From an uncultured Bacteroidota bacterium (lineage in GTDB: Bacteria; Bacteroidota; Bacteroidia; Flavobacteriales; Flavobacteriaceae), in NCBI GenBank assembly GCA_902546725.1, contig CACCLB010000004.1, forward strand, positions 1-64,000: DNA of 64,000 nucleotides. Direction: 5' to 3'. Positions 8,703 to 15,941 of the stretch are shown in pieces. Position numbers and translations under genes: made by a program. Position 1 is the first letter of the stretch; every line of letters begins with the position of its first letter. The notes beneath the pieces are model-generated. The model was not told the origin of the DNA. It worked only from the letters and a program-made list of their open reading frames with translations, and made no database searches.

Positions 8703-8855
8703 ATGAAAATGAATGAAATTACAAATACATACCAAATACTTAATTCAAAATCTGAAAAAGATCTTTTTCATATTATAAAGTTCAGTCATGCCCCCGCCCC
8801 GTACAAGAAAAAGGCAAAACAGATTTATAAAGTAAAATTTGGAAAAATTATCTAA
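8703..8855 (+). CDS. Possible small basic protein
   Basis: A 50-residue ORF starting MKMNEITNTYQILNSKSEKD and ending in a lysine-rich tail (YKKKAKQIYKVKFGKII). It lies on the plus strand in the 484-base gap between two minus-strand genes. It contains the only GC-rich patch there (CCCCCGCCCC). No family is recognised and no clear ribosome-binding site is seen; it may be spurious. Apart from the receptor promoter nothing else is visible in 8437-8920. Confidence 0.3.
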   Translation: MKMNEITNTYQILNSKSEKDLFHIIKFSHAPAPYKKKAKQIYKVKFGKII

Positions 8856-8920
8856 AAACGGGGTTGTTTTTATAAACCCTCTATTTGTTAGGCTATAACA
8901 TCATAAGCCTTTAAGGTAAA

Positions 8921-9949
8921 TTAAATTGAATCTGTAAAAATTTTTTCGAGAGTAAACGATTTGATAAAATCGATCAAAACTCTATCTACAATCTCATTAG
9001 AGTCTGTCGAATTGCTTACTCCTAGAGGAGTCAAATTATCTAGCCAATTTTGTACTGTTTTCGTGTTTTTTAAGTTAAGTTCATTTAAAACTGTACCACC
9101 TAATTGCTTAATAATTGATGCATTATAGATTTGTTCAAAATGATAGGTGATTGGTATTGTCAATAGGGGTTTATTTAAATATAATACTTCGGATAAAGTT
9201 GAAAATCCTGACGAACAAATCACACCTTTCGAACTAAGAAGAGTTTTATTAAATTTTTTTTCATTGATCTTTTCCAATCTAATGTTATTTAAAGTAGAAG
9301 AATTTTCTACAAGGGGTGAAAAAATCACCCAATTATAGCTTTCAAAATGAGAAAAAACTTGAGTTAGCTTTTCAATTGAATAGTTTGGTAAGTAAACTAA
9401 ATAATAATCTTTTACTGCCACCTTGGTCTTCATTAATTCTCTACGAACTATGGGTTGAAAAATATTTTCTTTGCGTTTAATAAGATGGAAACCATAACCT
9501 TTTTTTGTGGGCGCAAAATATTTCAAAAACAATAATGTAAACTTGTTCTTTGTAGAGTTACTAAATTTTTTGTCGGAAAGCATTGCATATTGGTTACTTA
9601 GGGCAACACATCTTCTATTTTTAAGATAACAAGACCAAGCAGTTATTGGCTCAAAGTCGTTTATAATCAAATCATAGGCATTTGTATTGCATTGTATAAT
9701 ATCAATTATAGCACGAATGAAGTTATTTTTAAAAAAAGTTTGAATCCAATTAATCTGTCCTTTTTTTGAGTAAAAAAGAGTTAAGCCTTTGTAGTGATTG
9801 ATAACTTTATTATCAATATTTAAAAGTTTGTTTTTTGGTCCACTAAAAACAACATCAACCTCAACTCTTTTATTTAAAATTGAAATAATTTCTTTTGCCC
9901 TTGTGATATGACCATAACCAGTAGTTTGTATCGCATAAAGAATTTTCAT
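8921..9949 (-). CDS. GT28-like glycosyltransferase family protein
   Basis: A 342-residue cytoplasmic or membrane-associated protein of the TIGR00661-like / UDP-glycosyltransferase fold. The N-terminal glycine-rich motif YAIQTTGYGHITRAKEI and the C-terminal donor-site region ICSSGFSTLSEVLYLNKPLL, then a His (ITYHFEQIYNA), are typical of GT-B enzymes such as MurG and MGDG synthase. The acceptor is unknown. Its ATG overlaps the stop of the LpxH-like gene by four bases, so the two are translationally coupled. Together they suggest a role in envelope glycolipid metabolism (inference). Confidence 0.8.
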   Translation of the reverse strand: MKILYAIQTTGYGHITRAKEIISILNKRVEVDVVFSGPKNKLLNIDNKVINHYKGLTLFYSKKGQINWIQTFFKNNFIRAIIDIIQCNTNAYDLIINDFEPITAWSCYLKNRRCVALSNQYAMLSDKKFSNSTKNKFTLLFLKYFAPTKKGYGFHLIKRKENIFQPIVRRELMKTKVAVKDYYLVYLPNYSIEKLTQVFSHFESYNWVIFSPLVENSSTLNNIRLEKINEKKFNKTLLSSKGVICSSGFSTLSEVLYLNKPLLTIPITYHFEQIYNASIIKQLGGTVLNELNLKNTKTVQNWLDNLTPLGVSNSTDSNEIVDRVLIDFIKSFTLEKIFTDSI

Positions 9950-10776
9950 GTTTCATTAATTTGAAATTCATCCATCAATTCAGCGTATATTTCTTTATAA
10001 TTTTTTTCAGCAATTTCCTTTTCAACACCACCAGAATCATTTTGCTCGTGATGGTAAAGAGCCCATTCTCCATTGTTGTACTCTAAAGCTGTTAAATTTT
10101 CAATCCAGTCCCCTGAGTTTAAATAAATTACTTCATTCCCTTTAGATATTATGGTCTTTATATTTGGTTGGTGAATATGTCCGCAAACAACATATTTATA
10201 GCCTCTTTCAGAAGCAATCTCTACAATAGTCTCTTCAAATTTATTGATGAATTTAATGGCACCTTTAACCCCATTTTTAATTTTTTTTGAAAGTGAATAT
10301 TTTTGATAGCCCATTTTGATCAACAAAAAATTTAATATGCTATTTATTACTATTAGAATATCATATCCAAACCCACCTAATTTAGCAATCCATTTTGAGT
10401 ATTTCATTGAAACGTCAAATACGTCACCGTGAAAAAACCAAGCTTTATGACCGTTAAGATTTATGACTTTTTTGTTTAGGATTCTAAAATTTTTTAGCTC
10501 AAATCCATTAAATCTTCTAAGCATTTCATCGTGATTTCCTGTCAGGTAGTAAATGGTTTTCCCCTCCTGAATTAGATTGAGAAAGTATTTTACAATTTTC
10601 ATATGGGATTTCGGGAAATATCTTTTATTAAATTGCCATATATCAACGATGTCTCCGTTGAGTATAATAGTTTCAGGATCTATTGATTTAAGATATTTTA
10701 ATAGTGCTTTTGATTGACAACCATAAGTTCCTAAATGTATATCAGATAGCACCAAGATTTCAAGTGGTCTTTTCAT
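9946..10776 (-). CDS. LpxH-like metallophosphoesterase (UDP-diacylglucosamine diphosphatase family)
   Basis: A 276-residue calcineurin-like phosphoesterase. All metal-binding blocks are present: SDIHLG (D12, H14), NGDIVD (D42), GNHDE (N81, H82), HGDVFD and CGHIHQPN. This order and the spacing match the LpxH/YbbF family, which cleaves UDP-2,3-diacylglucosamine to lipid X in lipid A synthesis, although several Bacteroidota paralogues have unproven substrates. It is the first gene of a two-gene operon with the downstream glycosyltransferase (four-base overlap). A true lpxH elsewhere in the genome would argue for a specialised paralogue. Confidence 0.8.
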   Translation of the reverse strand: MKRPLEILVLSDIHLGTYGCQSKALLKYLKSIDPETIILNGDIVDIWQFNKRYFPKSHMKIVKYFLNLIQEGKTIYYLTGNHDEMLRRFNGFELKNFRILNKKVINLNGHKAWFFHGDVFDVSMKYSKWIAKLGGFGYDILIVINSILNFLLIKMGYQKYSLSKKIKNGVKGAIKFINKFEETIVEIASERGYKYVVCGHIHQPNIKTIISKGNEVIYLNSGDWIENLTALEYNNGEWALYHHEQNDSGGVEKEIAEKNYKEIYAELMDEFQINET

Positions 10777-11039
10777 CTATTAATTTTTTTCTAATTAAAT
10801 AGATAAGTGTTAATTGAACTTAAACCAAAAAAAAAGATTAGGTTATTTTTTTCAATTGAATGTTGTCAAATTATTGAATTTTCTCTTTTCATCCTTTATA
10901 TACACTGTGAAACCCTACACCAAGCCATCAAGCGTCTCCAGCATCAAATTCTCAACCTGAGCTTGTACTTCACATAGTAGATAACATCTGAAAGAATGCC
11001 TCTTAAGACCGTTGTAAAAGAAGCAACTTTTTAAAAGAA

Positions 11040-11314
11040 GTATTTGAGTATAAGCCCTTTTTCACTGGGGATATAGTAGTCTACACCTCTAAGGAAAATT
11101 CCGATGAATTAGAAGGGAAAGATAATTTTAAAGCAAAGTCTTTAAATGATTTGTAAACCTTTTACAGTTTACAGTTTTGTACTACATTTATTACATAATA
11201 GAAGGGCATTATTTTGACCCAACTAATGGCGTGTTTCGAAGAAATACGCAAATAAAAATGTTAATAGAGAATTTGGATTATTATCAAAATCCCACAAAGC
11301 CTTTCTATTATTGA
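11040..11314 (+). pseudogene. Decayed gene fragments upstream of tRNA-Ala
   Basis: Two protein-like stretches in different frames. 11040-11156 reads VFEYKPFFTGDIVVYTSKEN... to a stop. 11192-11314 reads YIIEGHYFDPTNGVFRRNTQ... and ends TKPFYY before a stop four bases ahead of the tRNA. Neither has a start codon or leader. The composition looks like real protein, so this is probably the tail of one or two inactivated genes. No family recognised. The rest of 10777-11040 shows nothing clear. Confidence 0.45.
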
Positions 11315-11317
11315 CTT

Positions 11318-11391
11318 GGGGATGTAGCTCAGCTGGCTAGAGCGCTTGACTGGCAGTCAAGAGGTCGTGGGTTCGAGTCCCATCTTCTCCA
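11318..11391 (+). tRNA. tRNA-Ala (anticodon GGC)
   Basis: A full cloverleaf: D-stem GCTC/GAGC, anticodon stem CTTGA/TCAAG with loop CTGGCAG (anticodon GGC, alanine), and T-loop TTCGAGT. CCA is not encoded. The acceptor stem GGGGATG/CTTCTCC has one U-U mismatch (position 6-67) and one G-U pair, slightly worse than usual but still foldable. A strong terminator follows at 11404. Islands often integrate at tRNA 3' ends, and accessory DNA begins here. Confidence 0.9.
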
Positions 11392-11403
11392 CATTGATTA
11401 TCA

Positions 11404-11436
11404 AACACTTACATTAACATTGTAGGTGTTTTTTAT
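11404..11436 (+). terminator. Terminator after tRNA-Ala
   Basis: AACACTTACA-TTAACAT-TGTAGGTGTT followed by TTTTATTT; a ten-pair stem with one G-U pair. Confidence 0.85.
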
Positions 11437-11466
11437 TTATATAGTAGACTATTTAGTAGACCAAAT

Positions 11467-11537
11467 GCTCTCCTAGTTCAATGGATAGAACAAAAGTTTC
11501 CTAAACTTTAAATCAAATTTCGATTCTTAGGGAGGAT
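11467..11537 (+). pseudogene. Degenerate tRNA-Arg-like sequence (anticodon CCT)
   Basis: D-arm GTTC-AATGGATA-GAAC and anticodon arm AAAGT-TTCCTAA-ACTTT (anticodon CCT) are intact and a T-loop TTCGATT is present, but the T-stem (CAAAT/CTTAG) and acceptor stem (GCTCTCC/GGAGGAT) pair poorly. This looks like a decayed tRNA, of the kind carried by phages or islands. The rest of 11538-11842 holds no gene; it contains the TTTC-rich tract described separately. Confidence 0.5.
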
Positions 11538-11739
11538 AAACTTATTATTTGACGTTTTAGACCTCATCAAAAATCTCAACCTCCTATATTTATTAGCTTA
11601 AACACTTATTTAGTATTTCAGTTATATATATGAACACATTTAGTTCATTGAAATATATATAGCTGGACTCTGTCCTTGAAACTTTAGTCATAAGTGGTTA
11701 GGCTATTGGAACAGGTAAGATTTTTTATAAAGTTTCTTT

Positions 11740-11842
11740 TTGGGGGGGATTTTTCTTTTCTTTCTTTCTTTGCCTACTTTCTTTCTTTCTTTTCTTTAAG
11801 TGATGCGAACTGAGGACGGAGGATAGAGTCCGAAGTGAGCAT
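11740..11842 (+). other. TTTC-repeat tract and paired hairpins upstream of the RHH gene
   Basis: A G7 run, then many copies of TTTC / CTTT (11750-11798), then GC-richer DNA with inverted repeats: GGAC...GTCC at about 11815-11832 and, just inside the next ORF, GGTC-ATAAA-GACC. The block is unlike its AT-rich surroundings and sits before a mobilisation-like gene, as an oriT region might. Confidence 0.4.
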
Positions 11843-12058
11843 ATGAAGTATAACAGCGAGCGAGGTCATAAAGACCAAGAGCGAGCTATAATTAAGTATA
11901 TAAATAAGATTATGATAAGATACCCAGAACAGATATTAATAAGGTTAGAGAAAGGACAGAATGAGGTTTTAAAGAGGGATGCAGATAAGTTTGGTTTAAC
12001 TGTATCATCTTATGTTAGGTTGAGGTTATTTAATAATAATTTGATTGATTTAACGTAA
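11843..12058 (+). CDS. Ribbon-helix-helix mobilisation-like protein
   Basis: A 71-residue protein whose second half, PEQILIRLEKGQNEVLKRDA then KFGLTVSSYVRLRL, fits the ribbon-helix-helix of plasmid or transposon MobC-type accessory proteins and related DNA-binding antitoxins. The first 25 residues are encoded by hairpin-rich DNA, so the true start may be the ATG at 11911 (MIRYPEQIL). No relaxase follows. It is likely a relic of an integrated mobilisable element beside the tRNA gene. Confidence 0.5.
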   Translation: MKYNSERGHKDQERAIIKYINKIMIRYPEQILIRLEKGQNEVLKRDADKFGLTVSSYVRLRLFNNNLIDLT

Positions 12059-12093
12059 AATGAATGTTTTATAAGTTGAGGTATAGGGTTTGA

Positions 12094-12130
12094 TTAAATC
12101 ATCTGTATATCCTCTTCATTAAGTTCAGGG
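12094..12130 (+). repeat. R2 repeat copy 1
   Basis: AAATCATCTGTATATCCTCT then TCATTAAGTTCAGG; about 34 bases. Extended similarity with copy 4 continues rightwards (AGTTATTTGTA vs AGTAATTTGTA). It precedes the gene at 12165. Confidence 0.75.
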
Positions 12131-12164
12131 AGTTATTTGTATATTGTTTTAATAACAACTTACT

Positions 12165-13010
12165 ATGACTGTAATTAAAGAGCCAAAAAAGTGGTACGTA
12201 AAACTTTTTACTTTAGGGAGAAATTTTAGTTCAAGAACGTTTTCTGATAATACAAAAAAGTTTCTGTTAAATGCGATTGGTCTGTTTATCGTTGTAACCT
12301 TTACTTTTTATGTAGAAAGTGTTGGGGATGATTTTGAAAACAGACAAAAATATTTAGATGTTTCAAAGGAAATTTTAAGTGAACTATATGCACATCAAGT
12401 TTATGTAGACGAATATATCGAGCAAACAAATTGGGTTACAGAACTGTATCAAAAACAATATGAAAGATGGGAAGTTGATAACGACAGTATTTTTATTGAT
12501 TTTATGGAGGATGAAGAAGAGCCAGATGGAAAATATTATTTTGCTCCAATGAGTATGTATACTAATAGAGATCCTTTCCACCCACCAAGAAGAAATTTTA
12601 CAACCTTTTCAAAGGGGAATCAAGACTTTTTTTTAATAAATCCTGAAATTTCCAATCGAATTTTCGAATTATATGATGGAACAGAACTAGAATATTTGAT
12701 AGAAAATACTGGTAAAAATGAAGAATTATATATAAATCAGTTTGTTCATCGAATTGCAAATAAATGGATTTACGTTTTACCCTGGGTTGATATTGATTAT
12801 AATGAATTTTGGATAGAAAATAGAAAGTATATTCAAAATGATAAATTCATTAAATATAACCTGTATAAAAGAATAGATCTATGGGAGTGGAGTGTAAAAG
12901 AGCAGTTATCAATGTACAGTAAAACAGTTTTAGATGATATTAAAAGTCTTGATAGTGTAATCCAACAAATGGACAACGAAAAGTATTTCCTTTATTGGAA
13001 AATAGATTAA
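12165..13010 (+). CDS. Single-span membrane-anchored protein, unknown function
   Basis: A 281-residue protein with a short basic N-terminal part, one membrane helix at about residues 35-52 (LLNAIGLFIVVTFTFYV) and a large, presumably periplasmic, acidic and aromatic-rich domain with coiled-coil tendency at both ends. The layout resembles the DUF6090-type proteins common in Flavobacteriaceae, but the typical GEIVLVVIGILIA helix is absent, so no family is assigned. It sits between R2 copies 1 and 2, and its stop codon abuts copy 2. Confidence 0.65.
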   Translation: MTVIKEPKKWYVKLFTLGRNFSSRTFSDNTKKFLLNAIGLFIVVTFTFYVESVGDDFENRQKYLDVSKEILSELYAHQVYVDEYIEQTNWVTELYQKQYERWEVDNDSIFIDFMEDEEEPDGKYYFAPMSMYTNRDPFHPPRRNFTTFSKGNQDFFLINPEISNRIFELYDGTELEYLIENTGKNEELYINQFVHRIANKWIYVLPWVDIDYNEFWIENRKYIQNDKFIKYNLYKRIDLWEWSVKEQLSMYSKTVLDDIKSLDSVIQQMDNEKYFLYWKID

Positions 13011-13042
13011 ATCATCGGCATATCCTCTTCATTAAGTTTAGC
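13009..13042 (+). repeat. R2 repeat copy 2
   Basis: AAATCATCGGCATATCCTCT then TCATTAAGTTTAG; overlaps the TAA of the upstream gene and almost touches the 3' end of the inverted gene at 13038. Confidence 0.8.
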
Positions 13043-13394
13043 ATATCATACAATGGTCAATAAGAATGTTTCCTTTAATTATTTTAAAAATTGCTTGATT
13101 AATCAATTCATCATTATTTAAGGAAGTAAATTGTTTCCAAACAATTCCTATAGAATCAGTTCTTCTGAAAAAATACAGAAATTCCCTATGGGTAAAATAA
13201 ACTTTTGGGTAACTTGATAATTGTTTCTCAAGTTCTTTCGGGGTTACTATAGATTTCATCCTATCTGTAAAATCTCGAGTATGCTTTTTATGATTTCCTT
13301 CATTTGAACCTTCTAAACAATTGTCCATTATCGGTTCAACAATTTTAAGAATTTCGTCAGAACTTAAATCAGAAAGTTTTAATTCTGCACTCAA
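13038..13394 (-). CDS. Hypothetical protein in R2 array (inverted)
   Basis: A 118-residue, probably cytoplasmic protein with no signal or membrane segment. It starts MSAELKLSDLSSDEILKIVE, has a central charged stretch with several His, Lys and Arg (NHKKHTRDFTDRMK) and ends in a small Cys-containing tail (DHCMIC). No family recognised. It is the only minus-strand gene of the R2 array, and its 3' end overlaps the end of R2 copy 2. Confidence 0.6.
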   Translation of the reverse strand: MSAELKLSDLSSDEILKIVEPIMDNCLEGSNEGNHKKHTRDFTDRMKSIVTPKELEKQLSSYPKVYFTHREFLYFFRRTDSIGIVWKQFTSLNNDELINQAIFKIIKGNILIDHCMIC

Positions 13395-13443
13395 AATAAT
13401 TTTATTTAATATTTCTGTAGTTTAAATATAAAGTTAAAAAAAC

Positions 13444-13476
13444 TAAATCATCGGCGAATCCTCTTAATTAAATTTT
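13444..13476 (+). repeat. R2 repeat copy 3
   Basis: AAATCATCGGCGAATCCTCT then TAATTAAATTTTAG; the most diverged copy. It lies between the inverted gene and the membrane-protein gene at 13507. Confidence 0.7.
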
Positions 13477-13506
13477 AGATACTTTTGAGATTAATTTTAG
13501 TAAACA

Positions 13507-14007
13507 ATGGAGCTATTAAATCTCTCTACAGAATGGGCTGAAAGCGAGGTCTTTTCGACAAGATTTTTCATTTTATTCGCAATAGTTTTTTTTATTGCAA
13601 GTTTAGGTTTTTGGCAATTAGGAAAAACAGATTTGGCAAAAGCATATATAATTCCAACTTCTGTAGCTGCAATACTTCTACTTATTGTTGGACTTGGTTT
13701 GTTTTATACAAACAAATCAAGAATTAAACATTTTAATGAAGATTATAATTCAAATTCTATTTCATTTTATGAGTCCGAGATTAAGCGAACTGAAAGCACC
13801 TTAAAAGAGTACAAAGTGGTATTTAAAGTTATTCCCCTATTAATAATTATTGCTGCACTTTTAATTTTATTTTTCGATTCAACTACAATAAGAGCAATAA
13901 GCATTACCACTATTGCTATGTTAATTATTGTTTTGCTTATCGATGGGACTGCTCATTCGAGAATTGAATCCTACAATAAAAGTTTAAAAGAATTAAGTGT
14001 AAAATAA
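13507..14007 (+). CDS. Membrane protein with central soluble loop, unknown function
   Basis: A 166-residue protein with four hydrophobic segments (about residues 20-38, 48-68, 107-122 and 129-145) and a charged, probably helical loop of about 35 residues in the middle (ESEIKRTESTLKEYKVV). The family is not recognised. It lies between R2 copies 3 and 4. Confidence 0.65.
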   Translation: MELLNLSTEWAESEVFSTRFFILFAIVFFIASLGFWQLGKTDLAKAYIIPTSVAAILLLIVGLGLFYTNKSRIKHFNEDYNSNSISFYESEIKRTESTLKEYKVVFKVIPLLIIIAALLILFFDSTTIRAISITTIAMLIIVLLIDGTAHSRIESYNKSLKELSVK

Positions 14008-14009
14008 GT

Positions 14010-14044
14010 CAAACCATCGGCATATCCTCTTAATTAAGTTCAGG
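14010..14044 (+). repeat. R2 repeat copy 4
   Basis: CAAACCATCGGCATATCCTC then TTAATTAAGTTCAGG, three bases after the stop codon at 14007. Confidence 0.8.
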
Positions 14045-14066
14045 AAGTAATTTGTACTTTTAACAT

Positions 14067-14088
14067 TATTAATCATAAATCAATTAAA
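14067..14088 (+). promoter_or_regulatory. Shared 5' leader inside the R2 array
   Basis: TTATTAATCATAAATCAATT then AA and the ATG at 14089, matching the leaders of the R1 array genes at 3076 and 3773. It shows the two arrays share gene-start signals. Confidence 0.55.
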
Positions 14089-15024
14089 ATGAAAAGCTTA
14101 ATACCTACTATTCTTATTGCAATATTTCCTTTAGTAAGTTATTCCCAAAAACCTAACTTCTCTGTTTACAACAATCAGATAAATATGGTAAAAGATGAAG
14201 TAAAATATTTTGAAATTGAAAAAATTAACAGCCAATTCTATATGCTTGTAGGTGGTGGTGGAAATGTAGGTGTTTTTATAAGTAATGGGGAGGTTATTTT
14301 AATTGACAATAAATATGAAATACTAGAGGATGTTCTTATGACTTCTTTAAGAGAAATTACTGATAAACCCATCAAATATATCATTAACACTCATTTTCAT
14401 CACGACCATTCTGACGGTAATAGAGCATTTGGGAAACAAGGAATCCCGATTATATCTCATCAAAATGCTAAAAAAAGAATGATGGAAGATGTCGAACTTT
14501 ATGGTGGGATTTATAGTTTTATTAAAGATTTTGTTCAGCCCAAATATGATAAAGCATCATTGCCAGTATTTACCTACGAAAGTAAAATGACCATAAGTCA
14601 GGGAAATGAAGAAATAGAATTGTATAATTTTGGGAAAGCCCATACAGATGGAGATAGTGCTGTGGTCTTCAAAAACAATAATATTATTCATACAGGTGAT
14701 GCATTTGTAAGGTATGGGTATCCATATGTTGATTTAAATAATGGAGGTTCAATAAAAGGATTAATTGACTTTTTGGGAACATTAGAACTATTATGTGATA
14801 ATAATACTATTATTATTCCTGGACACGGTGAATTAAGTAAAAAAGAGGACGTTACAAAATTGAAAAACACATTAAGCGATTTATATACGAAAACGGTAAT
14901 AGGATTGAAAAATGGATTATCACACGGTGAAATTTCAGATTCAATTGAAGAAACACTTAATGGAGATGCTAATGTTAAACTTAATTATATCAAATCTATA
15001 GAATTAGAGTTGTCAAAAGACTAG
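14089..15024 (+). CDS. Exported MBL-fold metallohydrolase
   Basis: A 311-residue metallo-beta-lactamase-fold protein with a signal peptide (about residues 1-19). The metal-binding HxHxDH motif is complete (H102, H104, D106, H107 in NTHFHHDHSDG), followed by the second-site His of GKAHTDGDSAV and the late His of IPGHGELS. This order is that of MBL-superfamily hydrolases close to class B beta-lactamases, but substrates are diverse and antibiotic resistance should not be assumed. It lies between R2 copies 4 and 5. Confidence 0.85.
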   Translation: MKSLIPTILIAIFPLVSYSQKPNFSVYNNQINMVKDEVKYFEIEKINSQFYMLVGGGGNVGVFISNGEVILIDNKYEILEDVLMTSLREITDKPIKYIINTHFHHDHSDGNRAFGKQGIPIISHQNAKKRMMEDVELYGGIYSFIKDFVQPKYDKASLPVFTYESKMTISQGNEEIELYNFGKAHTDGDSAVVFKNNNIIHTGDAFVRYGYPYVDLNNGGSIKGLIDFLGTLELLCDNNTIIIPGHGELSKKEDVTKLKNTLSDLYTKTVIGLKNGLSHGEISDSIEETLNGDANVKLNYIKSIELELSKD

Positions 15025-15029
15025 TTTTA

Positions 15030-15066
15030 ATCAAACCATCGGCATATCCTCTTCATTAAGTTTAGG
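15030..15066 (+). repeat. R2 repeat copy 5
   Basis: TCAAACCATCGGCATATCCT then CTTCATTAAGTTTAGG; six bases after the stop codon at 15024. It is the last copy seen. Confidence 0.8.
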
Positions 15067-15134
15067 CACTAACAGTATTTATTAATCACTAACACAATGT
15101 AATTTATTTATTATATTTGATTTATACAAAATCA

Positions 15135-15410
15135 ATGAAAAAGCTACTATTTATTTCCCTTTTATTTCTGTTTACTTCTTGCTACACAACACGATTTGTT
15201 GTTGGAGAGGGTGCTAAAGGAAATAATGAAATTAGATTAAAACAAACACATTTAGTTAACGGATTAATATCTTTTGATATTCCTGAATTGAAACAGATTA
15301 TTGAAAAGGAAGATTATACTATTATCACAAAACATTCATTTATTGATTTAGCTTTAAATTCTTTCACTTTTGGCATTTATACTCCAACAACTGTAATAAT
15401 AAGACATTAA
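15135..15410 (+). CDS. Bor/Iss-like lipoprotein
   Basis: A 91-residue lipoprotein. The signal peptide ends in a lipobox (LFTSC, Cys at residue 16). The pattern TTRFVVGEGA, then a central HLVNGLIS, then SFTFGIYTPTTVIIR at the end matches the Bor family (lambda Bor: TxxVG...GLLGFITLGIYTP). In phage lambda, Bor is an outer-membrane serum-resistance lipoprotein; the role here is unknown. An upstream in-frame ATG at 15117 would precede the signal peptide with six residues, so 15135 is preferred. It is followed after five bases by the plug-like lipoprotein gene. Confidence 0.7.
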   Translation: MKKLLFISLLFLFTSCYTTRFVVGEGAKGNNEIRLKQTHLVNGLISFDIPELKQIIEKEDYTIITKHSFIDLALNSFTFGIYTPTTVIIRH

Positions 15411-15415
15411 AAAAA

Positions 15416-15865
15416 ATGAAAAATTTCATAATCATTTCCCTTTTAAGTTTTTCATTATACTCTTGTGTTTCTATACGCTTTCCTGAATCAATTAAGGTTG
15501 ATATTTCAATTCCTGAAAATTTAGACTTAGAAAAGGTTAAAGTTATTATTGACACTTTAAGGGGCGTTAATTTAAAAGGTAAAAATCTTGATGCAGTAAT
15601 GGAATTTAACATTATCAAAAAGGATTTACCAATAAATATATCTGAGGACATTAATGCAAGTGTTAATTCAGTTTTTGTTGTTGATTCTGAGAAACCTTTG
15701 ATAATTATAGATGGTCAGGAGCAGGTAAACGATAATATAGTTGAAATATTAAACCCTGAAAAAATAGAAACAATAGAAGTTTTTAAAGATAGCGTTGCTA
15801 TTGCCAAATATGGAGCAAAAGCTAAAAACGGAGTAGTAGTTATTATAACTAAGCCAAATAAATAG
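15416..15865 (+). CDS. Lipoprotein with a stand-alone TonB-plug-like domain
   Basis: A 149-residue protein with a lipoprotein signal (LYSCVSI, Cys near residue 17). Its C-terminal 60 residues read PLIIIDGQ, then LNPEKIETIEVFKDSVAIAK, then YGAKAKNGVVVIITK, the signature of a SusC/RagA plug domain (IDGxxxxxxLxxxDIESIEVLKDASxxAxYGxxGANGVIxITT), without any beta-barrel. Such short plug-only proteins occur in Bacteroidota; their role is not established. It is co-transcribed with the Bor-like lipoprotein (five-base gap). Confidence 0.75.
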   Translation: MKNFIIISLLSFSLYSCVSIRFPESIKVDISIPENLDLEKVKVIIDTLRGVNLKGKNLDAVMEFNIIKKDLPINISEDINASVNSVFVVDSEKPLIIIDGQEQVNDNIVEILNPEKIETIEVFKDSVAIAKYGAKAKNGVVVIITKPNK

Positions 15866-15941
15866 TAATTAGTAGCTTTAAGATAATTAGTTGTAAAAAA
15901 GATTTAGTTCAAGTATTAACTGTTTTATTAATACTATTTAA

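Noticed and set aside
12094-15066. R2 as a CRISPR array
   Set aside because: Copies are separated by whole genes of variable length, not by short uniform spacers, and no cas gene is present.
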